This document shows, in pieces, positions 23,302 through 35,960 of a stretch of 64,000 nucleotides of DNA (the stretch's first letter is position 1; every line of letters starts with the position of its first letter). The stretch comes from Membranipora membranacea (taxonomy: Eukaryota; Bryozoa; Gymnolaemata; Cheilostomatida; Membraniporidae): contig OU612066.1 of NCBI GenBank assembly GCA_914767715.1, positions 17,675,001 through 17,739,000 of the forward strand, given 5' to 3'. The position numbers and the translations under genes are program-made. Below the pieces are notes generated by a model that searched no databases, had not been told where the DNA came from, and was given only the letters and a program-made list of their open reading frames with translations.

Positions 23302-26300
23302 TTAAGGGCATGCAAATGGTTTCGCTTGAGCGTGCGTTAGAATGTGCCTTTTCATAGTTGCTTGTCGTTCGCTCGTATAAGGGCATTTGGGACAACCAAA
23401 CTTATTTTTCCCAATATGTGTCAGAATGTGTTTTTTCATGGCTGATTGTCTTGCACTTCTGTGTGGGCATTCAGGGCAAGCAAAAGGCTTTTCTCCAGTA
23501 TGGGTCCTTGTGTGCAGTATCAGTTGTGATTTTCTAATTGATGTATAATTGCAATATTTACACTTCATACTCCCCAACTTCTCATATCTAGTAGGCCTAT
23601 TGGACGACAATGTGGTGGTGGCAGCAGCTGAATTAGTTGGTTCAGGTTGGAGGAGCGATTCTGTCAGGGTAACATCATTCTCTATCTGCAGATCATCTTG
23701 AAGTTCGAGTTTGATCGGCACTTCCTGCCCCTCATTGAGAGTATCAGTATCGTCATTCTCTGATGGTTCATCAGCATCATAATCAGTTGTCTGTGAGAGT
23801 TCCACGTCGCCTGTTGGTAAGTATTCAGGTAGGCCACCATCAAACTCCACGGTACATTCTTCCTTAATTGTATCCTCATATGCTGCAGACTCCATTACTG
23901 TTCTTGTGTAAGATGTTAGGCTATCATGCGATGACGCTGCAGCAAGGGCGTCTGTTATTGGTATACTGACTGGATGGTTAGATTGTATAGTCTCTTCTGG
24001 AGACTGAATGTTACCGGCGTCTTCACATTCAATAATTCTATAACTACTGCTATAAACTACTGGTTTCTCAGCTTCATTATCAGTAGTCGGTGAGTATTCA
24101 GTGTCACCAATAAGCCGAGCCTCAAACTCCGAAGAACATTCTAAATTAATAGTATCCACATGTGCTGCAGACTCCATTACTGTTCTTGTATTAGATGTTG
24201 GATCATTAGTTGCTGCAGCAAGGTCGTCTGCTGTTGGTATACTGACTGGATTATCAGAGTTACCCTCTATGTCAATAATATTCACATGTGCTACCGACTC
24301 CTTCACTCTTTTTGTATTAGATGTATCCACATGTAACTGGTTTCCCTCAGTGTGCTTTAGAGCATGCCGTGTCACACCTTTTTTTTGTGCGCTTCGAAAC
24401 AGACAGTATTGGCAAGCAAACGGTTTCTCTCCAGTATGTGTCAGAATGTGCCTTCTCAAACATGTTTTATGTGCACTTTTATAGGGGCATTTAGGGCGTG
24501 CAAATGGTTTCACTTGAGTGTGCGTTAGAATGTGCCTTTTCATAGTTGCTTGTTGTTTGCTTGTATAAGGGCATTTGGGACAACCAAACTTCTTTTTCCC
24601 AATATGTGTCAGCATGTGTTTTTTCATGGTTGATTGTCTTGCACTTCTGTGTGGGCATTCAGGGCAAGCAAAAGGCTTTTCTCCAGTATGAGTCCTCATA
24701 TGGCATATCATTTCTGATTTTCTAATTGATGTATATTTGCAATATTTACACTTGATCTTCCCTCGCAAGTTCTTGTAACTAGTATTGGAAGAAAATGTGG
24801 TGGTGGCAGCAGCTGAATTAGTCTGTTCAGGTTTGAGGAATGATTCAGGCAGGGTAACATCATTGTCCATCTGCATATCATCTTGAAGTTGAAGTTTGAT
24901 CTGCACTTCCTGCTCCTCATCCGAGTTACATTCCACATTACTAGTATCAGCATGTGCTGCTGACCCCATCACTGTCCTTGTATTACATGTTTGACCATCT
25001 TGTGAAGAAGCTGCAGCAAGGGCTTCTGTTATTGGTATACTGACTGGATGGTTAGATGGTATAGGCTCTTCTTTGGACGGAATGATACTGCAATGTCCGT
25101 CCTGTGCGGCTTCTGTGAATAAATATTAATACTAAACACTTATAGTAAAATGCAGTGATGTTTGTGCAAGTGAAATGCTGCGTCTAAGTGGCACAGACCA
25201 AAGCATTTTATAGTCTGACAGTGAGTAATTTTGTACGACAATGATATGGAGTTCTGTTCTGTTCAAGTCCAATTAAAAGTCTCCTAGCAGGGTTCCATAC
25301 AAGACATATCATTAGCACCATGTCGAGCACAAGAGTATTTTACATATCTGTCCAAATTTTCATTGCATTTGAACAAATAGGGGCCCCTTGGCAGCTTCTC
25401 GAATACACCAACGTCTAGCTGCAGCCTAAAAAACATGCCTAAATTGATGAATGCTTATGATGATGTGTGTCCTTTTCTCATGATTATATGTACCATTCAT
25501 ACCAAGTTCCTATTGGCTAATAACTAAGTATAAGTCATGTGACACTATGGGTTATCAACACATATTAGAGAGTTGTGGCATCAAAACATCTAGCCAGTAG
25601 CTTTGCATGCTAGATGTTTTGATGCCACAACTCTCTATTTAAATTTTTGACTGGTGGCTCTGCTGGGAAGCCCAGCTGTGGCAGCAGTGATTTAATAACT
25701 GCCTACAGCAGCAGTCACCTTCGCGAACGCCATAGGGAGCTAGCTGTGGGTATAGCCAGCAGAAAAGTGGTTACTTAATTTTGTGTAACCATGTATCCTT
25801 TATATTCAGTGCTTCCGGTTATAACCTGCCTGTCCTGTAATCACTTATAGAACACTGAATGTGCACTCTGATCTCAGTTCCACACCCTCATTGATTTCAT
25901 AAACAGACACTGGTAACAACAAGCTCTTGCGCTAGGATGTAAATTTTAATAACTGCAATAATACTAAAATTAAAACAGGTTTATCGCAAATGATTTTGAT
26001 TTTTGTTGGAGATTACCTTTGTTAGGATTCTTAAAATCGCCTTCTAGCTGTTTCTGTATATTGAGAGAGAGTCCACCATGTAGTGTGAGTATATCTTCAT
26101 TAGCATCGCTACACTTTGAGACTAAGAATGTGATCTCATATCCTTGGTGACGCACAGATCTCACCTGGAGAATGGAAGAAGATGAGCACAAAGCTATGCA
26201 CTATGTCATGAGCAATCACAAAATTATTGATTGTTTTCATCTTTCCCTGTGTTGTTGAAGTGAAATGATTAGCTGCTCTGGGTTTGATAGCAAAGGTCCA

Positions 26301-26424
26301 TAGCAATCAGTAAAAATCAGAGAGACAGACAAGAAAGGTGTGACAAACTCACCACTCCTGAGATAATCAGATTGACAAATGTTGATAGAACTTGTTCTGT
26401 GTAGGTACTGATGTCTGTATCCAT
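23302..26424 (-). CDS. C2H2 zinc-finger protein, array gene 3 (truncated; two modules)
   Basis: Exons: A 26353-26424, B 26017-26164, C 23302-25112; 676 aa to the first stop. Donors GTG|GTGAGT and AAAG|GTAATC; acceptors GATTGTAG, CTCCAG and TTCACAG. The AB domain is a divergent form shared with gene 4 (FVNLIISGV, KNPNK). Exon C holds two linker-plus-finger modules made by internal duplication. Module 1 has four intact fingers plus one whose first Cys is Arg (FARPKCPYK); module 2 has three. The stop TAA sits where Glu is expected in CPECP, inside a finger, so the protein ends after FACP. Downstream fingers remain as a pseudogenic tail. A truncated protein could still be made. No upstream coding exon was found. 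Confidence 0.75.
25567..25636. repeat. Perfect 28-bp stem hairpin
   Basis: Arms 25567-25594 and 25609-25636 are exact reverse complements (AGAGAGTTGTGGCATCAAAA..) around a 14-base loop. It lies in the intron between exons C and B of gene 3, next to the repeat that is inverted relative to 19.1 kb. Target duplication not evident. Confidence 0.85.
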
Positions 26425-26579
26425 GGTAAAAACACACAAACCTTTGACTACAATCATAACATATAAAGATTTAACTAACTAACACACCACACACACAACA
26501 TATAAATGCCTATGAATCACCATCAAAAAACAGAGTCAAGGGGCAGAAGGAATCATTCTTTCATAACAAAAATTTATGC

Positions 26580-27180
26580 AGTTCTGAATAGGCACTAAAA
26601 ACCGTCGCTGGCGACGAGTCGCTGTAAGACATGATGTAGGACAGGTCTTACAGCTCTCGAAGCATCTACAGCATTGTTCTCAAATACAATACAGCAAGTT
26701 GTTATACTGCCTATAACGTTAAAAATCCATTGTTCTTGAGTGGTGTAAGACAAGTTGTACCTTTTACTCCTTGGTTGTACAACATGTCTTACAAGACCAG
26801 TTTGTTGGATCGGACTAAGTACCTAAACTATGTGTTACATTGCACTACAAACAAAGTCTACTTCGATTTTTTCATGAAACTGGCGCTATTGCCCATCCTT
26901 GTGCCCATACAGAACTGTTACTGAGTGGACTTTTTCTGCAATGTTTGCAATCAATCATGTTGATGATGAAATATATATATATATATATATATATAACAAT
27001 AATAAAATGCTGGTTACAAACACAACAGCATGGCTGGGGTAATATAGAGTCCTATATCTTACTATCTAGGCTCTGGCATTACAACAAGGAATAGAATGCT
27101 ATAATGTATAATCTACGGACTCCCTTCTAATATTATAACCCATGAGTAACAGGGGAGCTGCTACTCTTTGTTGTTACCTT
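26580..27180. repeat. Dispersed repeat family R, copy 2, plus AT microsatellite
   Basis: Carries the R phrases (AAAACCGTCGCTGGCGACGA, CCATACAGAACTG) upstream of gene 3. A pure AT run lies near 26970-26993. No coding exon is recognised. Confidence 0.55.
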
Positions 27181-27185
27181 GCATT

Positions 27186-27546
27186 GCTATTACCATGGGC
27201 GTCAGAAGGGGTGCTCAGGGTGCTCAAGTGAGCACCCCTTGGGAGGTTTAAATTCCTTTTTTTAACAATTGAAACTCAATGTTTTCTTTTATCGCTACAA
27301 CTTTCAATCGAGGCCCGGGCAAGAGGCTGTTGCTGTTAAATATTTTTGGTATCATGCTTGGTGTTGCTCATCCATAAAAGTTGGCTGGTATATACCAGAA
27401 TGTTTCTTTTTGGGTCTCGAATTTCAAAAAAATTCCGTCGGCAGGAGGGCGCTTGGGCGCCCCTCCCCGCCTACACATGCCACTAACTACTCCACAGCTA
27501 AAAGGAGCACCCCTTGGTAAATCCTTCTGACGCCCATGGCTATTAC
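27186..27546. mobile_element. 345-bp hAT-like MITE
   Basis: The ends CATGGGCGTCAGAAGG (27194) and CCTTCTGACGCCCATG (to 27538) are inverted and flanked by the 8-bp repeat GCTATTAC (27186-27193 and 27539-27546). The subterminal GAGCACCCCTTGG is repeated. Non-coding. Confidence 0.9.
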
Positions 27547-28358
27547 TAGTTAGACAAGACGTACCTTTTGTTAGTTAGAACATGAGATTGAGATATATAG
27601 AGTGCAATCAAAAAAAGGAGTTTGTTACTCTTCCGATTCCTCCGATTCTTCCGATAGGTTGATCGCCGTCGGAGTAGTTGTCTCCTTTCAAGGGCGATAT
27701 GCTGTGTAGTGATAACAGAGTGAGACTTGATTATCTGGATGTAAACAACAGTATATCAGTCATCGGAGATGAAACAGTTAGGTATTTTGTATAGCTTCAC
27801 AGCCACGACTCGCAAGGGATCAATTCAAGGATGGTTTTGGCGTCACATTCACAATCGCAGGGTTTTCAGCAGTGGGTTGTTAACATATAAGGGGGAGGAT
27901 AAGGAGAAATTGACAGACAACTTTTGTTAGTAATCTGGGACAACACTGTAGGGGTTTCCAGTGGATTATCAGACACCAGGCCACACCACACTCGAGACCA
28001 GATCAGGGTAACAAGTCCTTGCCCATACAATAAAATCAACCACAACAGGGCGCCGGGAGCCGAGCACGGGAAGGGGGATGGGTACCCTCGAGAAAACGGT
28101 AACAAATGCACAACAATCAAAACAGCACTTACTCCATGGTACAATAGCATCAAAGCTAACGCATCACATCACCTATTAACAGTGCAGTGCAGCCTGCATA
28201 ATAATGAGTTGATAAATGTTTATATCAAGGAGTTGCAATGGGACTCCTTGTTTTTATATCTAATCTGAAATCATCAAGTACTCCATGCAAGGAGCATCAA
28301 GTACTCCATGCTCAATGTTGAACTGATGGTTTGACGGTCCTTTAAAGTTATCTGCGAA
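27547..28358. other. Intergenic, with one palindromic micro-insertion (28219-28260)
   Basis: Nothing coding is recognised. At 28227-28252 an AAGGAGT..ACTCCTT palindrome is flanked by TTTATATC at 28219-28226 and 28253-28260, an 8-bp duplication. Confidence 0.6.
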
Positions 28359-28429
28359 CTGGCCAATGTAAATGTCTGTAACTCTTCAGTCTAGTAGCTG
28401 CTAGAGTTTTGTCACGTTCGTTTATGAAA

Positions 28430-29550
28430 AGTCATCAATCACATGAGAAAGCAACTCCTAATAATTAACCTTGTGATCTGAAGAGGCGCATGCAGTTGCA
28501 GCCTATGAACCATTAGTGTATTAATAGAGGATAGTGAGATGGATTAATTGTTCAGTGAATGCTATTCACTGTCAGGTGGTTTGTGGCGCAGGAGGCACAG
28601 GTTCAAGTCCGTTGAGGAGAGCATTCATTCATGATTTATAACCAACCAGTGTATGCCTTAGCGAGTAAAGATTGACAATCTTGATTCTCTTGTATCAAAG
28701 TTTGAATACTGAAATAAATTACCATCAAAATGTTATACCCTGTAATATAAAAGCACAATGCGGTGATAACCAAAGGACAACCATTTTTGAAACCCCACAA
28801 CAAACCCTCAGCTACCAAGTATGAAATCTTGATCCGACAAAATCATTCCCAAACACACGACGGGGTCAAGCTACTTGTCAAGACGGCTTTACACCCCCTG
28901 TGACATCCAGTCAGATTAATTTTGCGTTAATTGAGTGGCCCCATTCAATGTTGTTTTGGGCCACTGAGAGGGCTAAGGTAAAATGTGAGTGGAATATTAA
29001 TATGTTATCATTACTCACAATTGATTCTGTTTAATGGAAGTTTCAGGGGTTGAGCAGAATTACATCAAACCATTCAATACAAAAAAAACACAAGCGATAA
29101 CAAGGTTAGGGTATACCGTGTATCTAAATTTGTCATTCCTTGACATTCTTCTAGATAAATTCTACCGATGAAATATTTCCAACAAATGTAAAAATCCTGA
29201 AAATCTGTATACTGTCCAGAAATCACTGTATAGCCATATCGCTATACACTGGAAAGCTGTTTAGTCCTCTACGCACCCGTCCAATAGATTGCCGCCAATA
29301 AAACTTTTTACCCTTACTACAGACCACCAGAAAACCTGTTCAACAGAACATTTACACATCTTTCCAACGTTTTGAAAATGCAGATACGTTACTCCAATCT
29401 CTTGTGACATTTGAAGTTGGTAAAACAGGGAGGGTGGGAGGTATATATCTCGCCCTCCCTGGTAGAGTGTATAACTCAGCTTATCAGCGTTTAAGAATTG
29501 TCCTGTATTTGCAAATCAGAATATTTATTAAAAACTATTATATATACATT
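28430..29550. repeat. 3' flank of gene 4 (duplicate of the gene 3 flank)
   Basis: See 21012-22310. It contains a degenerate tRNA-like head with B box AGGTTCAAGTCC near 28589. No gene. Confidence 0.6.
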
Positions 29551-32500
29551 TCATACTATTTTGTCCTGTTTTTGTGCTGTTTTTGTGTCAACAGAATGAC
29601 GCTTCCGAGTATGTGCTATCAAGTTAGATTTATGTCGGCATCTAAAAGGGCATTCAGGGCAAGCAAATGGTTTCTCTCCCGTATGCGTCAGAATGTGATA
29701 CCTCAAATCTCCTCGCCGTAAACTTCTATATGGGCATTCAGTGCAAGCGTATGGTTTATCTGCGGTATGCGTCCTCATGTGTGTTATCAGTCTCGATTTA
29801 TAGCTTGTTTTAAATTCACAATACTGGCAGTTCTTCTCTTCACTTAAATTACCATCAGTAGGATCGTCAGACGTGAACGGGAACGACCAAGTAGTGCTAC
29901 GATCAAGTTCTATCTGCAGATCATTTGGAAATTCAGTTTTGATCTGCAGTCCCTGCTCTTGACATTCAATAAGTCTTTCACCACCGTTATACTCCACTTG
30001 TTCATTAATATCAGCATTCGGTGAGTATTTGGTGAAACCAGCTAGGCTAGCACTAGCCTCTGGGGTACATTGCACCTTATTAGTATCCACAAGGTTGTCC
30101 GATATACTGACTGTATGGTTAGTTTGTAGAGTTTCTTCTGAAGACTGAATGATGCCAACATCTTCACGCTCAATAAATCTATCACCACTGCTATACTCTA
30201 CTGGTACGTCAGCATCATTATCAAAGTAACATTCTACCTTAATATTATCCACATGTGATGCAGACTCCATTGCTGTTCTTGTATTAGATGTTGGATCATT
30301 ACCTGCTGCAGCAGGGTCGTCTGTTATTGGTATACTGACTGGATTACCTGAGTTACCTTCTATATTAATAGTATTCACATGTGCCACTGACTCATTCACT
30401 CTTCTTGTATTAGAAGTATCCAAAAGTAAATGGTTTTCTGTGGTATGCTTGAGGGCATGCTGTTTCACATTGCTTTTGTGTGCGCTTCTAAACGAACAAT
30501 ATTGGCAAGCAAACGGTTTTTCTCCAGAATGAGTCCGAATATGCCTTTTCAAATTAGTTTCAAGCGTAGCACTATAGGGGCATTCAGGGCATGCGAATGG
30601 TTTCGCTTGACTGTGTGATAGAACGTGCCTTCTTATGTTTGATTGTCGATCGCTTATGTATAGGCATTTGGGACAACCAAAATGTTTTTTCCCATTATGT
30701 AACAGTATGTGTTCTTTCAAATGCTTTGTATCCGTGGCTCTATAAGGGCATTCAGGGCATTCCAGTGGTTTTGCTTGAGTGTGTGATAGGATGTGCCTTT
30801 TCATGTCTGATGGTCGATAGCTTATATACGGGCATTCGGGACAACCAGTATGTTTTTTCCCATGTGTCAGTATGTGTTTTTTCATGCTTGATTGCCGTGC
30901 ACTTCTATATGGGCATTCAGGGCAAGCAAACGGTTCTTTCCCATTATGAGTCAGAATGTGCTTTTTCAAGCTTTCTTTTCGGGTGCATCTAAAAGGGCAT
31001 TCGGGGCAAGCAAAATGCTTTTCTCTTGTGTGTGTCCTCATGTGGCATATCAGTGATGATTTCCTCATTGTTGTATAATTGCAATATTTACATTTCGTTC
31101 TCCCTTGTAAGTTCTCATAACTAGTAGGCCTATTGGACGACAATGTGGTGGTGGCAGCAGCTGAATTAGTCTGTTCAGGATTGAGGAACGATTCAGTCAT
31201 GGTAACATCATTCTCCATCTGCAGATCATCTTGAACTTCGAGTTTGATCTGTACTTCCTGCTCCTCATCGAGAGTTTCATCATCGTTATTCTCTGCTGGT
31301 ACATCAACATCATTATCAGTAGTCTGTGAGAATTCCACGTCGCCTGTTGGTATGTATTCAGCATCACCAGGTATGCTAGCATCGAACTGTAAGTTACATG
31401 CTACTTTTATAGTATCCATATGTGCTGCAGGCTTCGTAACTGTTCCAAGGTTTGATGTTTGATCGCTATGTGATGACGCTGCAGCAAGGTCATCTGTTAT
31501 TGGTATTTTGACTGTATGGTTAGATTGTATAGTCTCTTCTGCAGACAGAATGATACTGCAATGTCCATTCTGTGCGGCTTCTGTTAACAAAAATAAATAC
31601 TAAAAACTTATCGTAAAATGCAAGTGACGGACTCATCAGAGAGAAGATTAATTTTTATCAATTTATCGAATCTACAGGATTTTAAATTGGTGGTCAGATG
31701 GGCCTTTCAAACTTTATTTTTATATATGACAAATACAAATTTAGTAACAGATAACTAATGTCAATTTATTGGGCAAGATTAATATGTTAAGATGTTAGGA
31801 TGCAAATTAACAGAGTTGTCTTATATTCTCACGAAAAAATCAGAAAATTTAATGCATTGTTATCGGGACATAAAAGCCGACAATATGAAGACAGAGTGAT
31901 TTTCACTCACAGGACACAAGTCTGTGGCGACGCAATGAACTCTGGTCAATAGGTAAATTTATCACCTATTAAACCTTCAACTGTGCAGGTTTGGTATCAC
32001 CCATTGTCTCCTTGAAGACAGAGAATAAGAGCCCAGGAAGGCCCAGTTTACATAAAGTGATCAGCTAGCTGTCCCCAAATTCAAATAGAGATAGCAGCAT
32101 TTGAGTTTATCCTGCTTTTTTTGGGAATAAGAGAAGCAGTAGTGGCTCTTTGTTATATGGATATGGATTGTGCTGATACAGAATTCATGCAATACATATC
32201 CCCAAACAGTTTTAGTCCAAAATCCCGCCGAAAAAGAGGTAAAAATACATCTGATTTCAGGGGCAGGCGGAGCAAGTTAGCAATGGGGCACGTTGATTCA
32301 CCCTAATTTTGACAAATACCATTTTATGTTTTGAGTCTTCCCCTGCATCAGAAGTCATGTGACCAAAGGCACTCTTTTGGAGCAGACAAAAGGAAAGAAA
32401 ACTACTAAGGGAAGATAAGATAAGTTTTTTATTGTTTTAACGAAAAAAGTAAATAATCCGCCAATCAACAGATATCATCTATTCCAAGAAGGTGTGACTG

Positions 32501-34443
32501 AGTAGTTGCAATTTTTATTCTGTGATAACATCATATTAAATTAGTCTCGATTTTACATAATCTAAACTCTGATCGAGAGATTTTGTTTAATTCGAGTTGA
32601 AAGTGAAAAACAGGCTGTTGGGGTGCGTTGAGCCATACCCCACCGTATATGAGTGTTGTTATTTCAAGTATATATGAAGTATATGTTTCAAACTGGTTGA
32701 CATCATTTACATATACATAAACATCAAAGCTGACGTTTTTTAATTAAAATTAGTAATTACACTGAGTACACTTTTTCCGTCACTTTCCACCAAGTTTGCC
32801 ACCTGTACATGTTTTCCTTCATCTACATGTTTCACAGATTCCTTATTTGAGGTGTTATAAAGTCAGACTGCTGGTTGCTACCAGTGGGTAGGTACCCGCT
32901 GGCTGTTTGCCTTTATAACAACGGGTATCTACCGGTGGTACACCTAATTATTTTGTCGTGCGGGATTGGGACCCAAGGACTTGGATTTTATGATTTTAAT
33001 TGAATGAAGTGAATGCACTGTTGCAATGAATTCGGTTGTTTTTCTTTTTTTCTTATGGCTGCAATGAATTAAAAGTTATTACCACCAAAGTGATGACCAT
33101 AAAATAGTGGCTCAACGTGCCCCATAACAATTTGGACTCGGTTGCAAGTGCCCTGTGCTGGGGGCACGTTGAGTCGCTTCCCAATTTGTTTTAAACAGCA
33201 ATGTTTCCTTTTCTTGCTGCAATAGGTTGCTGACCTCACTCATGTTTAACGGAAGACAGGAAGACCAATTTCAGTGACAAGTTTTTATTTCTCTCTCTGG
33301 CATAATTCAGCTGCATTTAAGTTTGTAAAAACAGGTTCATTTTGCCACGCTTTTCCTACAAAATTTCCACTGCAAACTATACAGTATCTTTCATAATGAA
33401 AATCTGGGATATGCTGCGCTTACGATGACCGTTACCACTGGGTACACCCTCATATTTGTATTCAGCACGTGTTCACCCTAGATACGCCTGTTTTTCCTGC
33501 AATCATAAATAGACAGTTTTCTGAGCTCTGTTTTAGGCCTCAATTCGGAGTTGTCCTCTCTCCAGTTTGGTACTTTTAACCCACGCTGCATAGGAAAAAC
33601 GTGCTAAAAAGAGGGTTATCTTGAAAACCGGTTATAATAGGGCAAAAATTATTTTTGATTCAGAATCTGCAACATTGAAAACTCATATGGACATAGTTTG
33701 GGAAATAAATTTGGTATGTGGATAGTCAATTATAGCATTTTCCACCTGTTTTGCGGACAATTTGGCAGAATTTTTCATGATTTTCGTCACTAAAATTAAG
33801 ATTTATCAACATTCAAGCCTCCAATGATGTGGAAACCCTGCCTCTCAGGGTTTTCAATGGTGCAGACTCTGAATCAAAAATCATTTTTGTCCTAACATGA
33901 GCGGTTTTCAAGATAACCCTCTTTCAGCAGGCTTTTCCTATGGGACGTGGGTATAAAGTACCAAACTGGAGAGAGGACAACTGAGATGGGCAAGAATTAA
34001 ATATATCTGGTTTACTGCAAACGATTTTAAATTTTGTTATAGATTACCTTTGTTGGGATTCTTTGAATTCACCTCTAACTGTTCCTGTATGCAGAGAGAG
34101 AGTCCACCATGTAGGCCTAGTGAGAGTATATCATTACTAGCATCACCACACTTTGAGGCTAAGAATGTGATCTCATTCCCTTGGTGTCGCACAGATTTCA
34201 CCTGGAGAATGGAAGAGGATGAGCATAAAGCTATGCATATCAGGAGCAATCACAAATTTATTGATTATTTCATTTTTTGCTGTGTTGTTGTAGTGAATTA
34301 ATGCTCTGGGTCGGTAGCATAGGTCTAGCAATTAGACAAAATCGGAGAGTCAAGAAAGTTGATAAACTCACCACTCCTGAGATAATCAGATTGATAAATG
34401 CTGATAGGACTTGTTCTGTGTAGGTACTAATGTCTATATCCAT
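29551..34443 (-). CDS. C2H2 zinc-finger protein, array gene 4 (AB domain, 11 fingers)
   Basis: Exons: A 34372-34443 (exon starts 34466), B 34048-34201, C 29551-31580; 751 aa, the longest open copy. The splice sites and phases match the others. Exon B has two extra codons (DILSLGLHGG). Linker 1 carries IKLE and is followed by eight fingers from about residue 239; a second acidic linker has IKVE and LQIKTE, followed by three fingers. The two modules mirror the duplication in gene 3, its closest relative. The C-B intron is 2.5 kb and holds repeats including a foldback MITE. The exon A frame is open from its acceptor through DQDLSEST before the ATG. No upstream exon was found. Likely a nuclear DNA-binding protein. 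Confidence 0.84.
31581..33508. other. Intron C-B of gene 4, repeat relics
   Basis: No exon-like frame. GGGGCACGTTGA-type motifs occur at about 32286 and 33158, and in inverse (CTCAACGTGCCCC) at 33111, suggesting an old inverted-repeat element. The rest is AT-rich sequence with no recognised feature. Confidence 0.4.
33509..33982. mobile_element. Foldback MITE copy 2, right end truncated
   Basis: Begins ATAGACAGTTTTCTGAGCTC like 17885-18375, and its arms pair (GAGGGTTATCTTGAAAACCG with its complement), but the final inverted terminus is missing. It lies in the gene 4 intron just before exon B. Confidence 0.7.
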
Positions 34444-34866
34444 GGTAGATTCACTTAAATCTTGGTCTACAATATACACATATCTATGAACTACCACCAA
34501 AAATTAGAGTCAAGGGGCAGTGAATCATTCATGGTGATGGTGAAATATATACAGAAAACAATAATTATATGTTGAATACAAACACTAACAGTAACTACCC
34601 TATGGCAAGGACTGGAGCAAAATTATACTCCTTGCTTACTATCTACAGTACAGCAACAAATACTGATGAAGACAATGTTTTGCATTCCTGTCATGTCAAA
34701 GGAAGGTCTCAGTTCCTGATGCCGAGGACGAGAAATAACAGACTTTTGGAGAGTTTTGTGTCACAGAGTGTAAAGATTCTAAACAGTTTATATGACAGGG
34801 CCTTGTTTTCACAGTACTTTGTCATTTGACAAAATTACCAAAATAAAGTATCAATCTAACTATAAC

Positions 34867-35960
34867 CACAGGCAGTTATGCTAGAAATTTGTCCAGTAAA
34901 TGGCCATCCGCCACACATCTCTGTAAAAGGAACATTTGCTTACGACCAATACCCATGCGGCAGTGCTAACTGGCTATCCGTTTTACCTTGTATCAATCTC
35001 TGTGCTAAGAACCCATCTGGATGCCTATTTGGCAACCGCCAGAAGTCCGCTAGGGCTCCAGTGGTTTCCAAATGAGCATCCGGTTGACACTCAGAAAACC
35101 ACCGGATGCCAAATAAGCATCTGGTTTCACAGAACGCATCCGCACACAAAACTTGACAGAGGCAGATGGGTTTGTAACAGAGGAGGAATTGACACTCATG
35201 ATCAGGGTATCAAACCCATCTGGTATAGGTGGTTACAGCAAATATTGCTGCTCAAAGTCAGTTAAAAGGGGTTTGTTTCAGCAAATATAGCTCCTCTAAG
35301 CCCATTCCGAAGGGTATTTGGCATCAACAATTGCCAAATGGCCATCCGGATGGGTTTGTGACGGTCACACTTCACAATTGATACAAGGTGAAATGGATGT
35401 CCAGTTAGCACTGGGTATTTTTCATAAGCGGATTTTGCAGTGATGGCCATTATTACTGGACACGCTTTTGGTACGACATCGTCAACCTGTATCCTCTTCT
35501 GATACAAACCCATCTGCCACCGGATGCCTATTTGCATCTGGCGGCTGTCGTTGCGTCAATCGAATGCCTTTTTGGCAACCAAGTCCATGTGGCATCTGGT
35601 GGTTGCCAAATTTGCACATTACAAACATCATCCCGTTCTGAATGGGCACTAAAAACAGCCACTGGCCACGAGGGTGGTAAGACATGTGGCAGGTGCTGTA
35701 TGGGACATGTCTTACAGCACCCATGGCCCATAAAGCATTGGAGTAGAAGGTAGCTCTGTTGGTTGGATTGAACTATGTTCCTAAAACATGTCTAAGCACA
35801 CAGCACCAAGAACCCTCTACTATGATTATTTGATAAAATTTGCTACTGCCCATACAGAAGTTTAATTTTTATGTGATGCATCTGGATGGGTTCTTAGAAC
35901 AGCATGCATTACAAAAATTTATGTTGTTCTGAATGGGCACTAACCCTCGCCGTCGCTGGC
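34867..35960. repeat. Dispersed repeat family R, copy 3
   Basis: Long copy with CCAGTAAATGGCCATCCGCC, TTACCTTGTATCAATCTC, GGATGCCTATTTGGCAACCG and AGGTGCTGTATGGGACATGT. Parts occur twice in opposite orientation within the copy. Short open frames are not conserved and are not called genes. Confidence 0.6.

Noticed and set aside
34936-35753. Several overlapping short open frames on both strands
   Set aside because: They fall in dispersed repeat R, differ between copies and show no domain.
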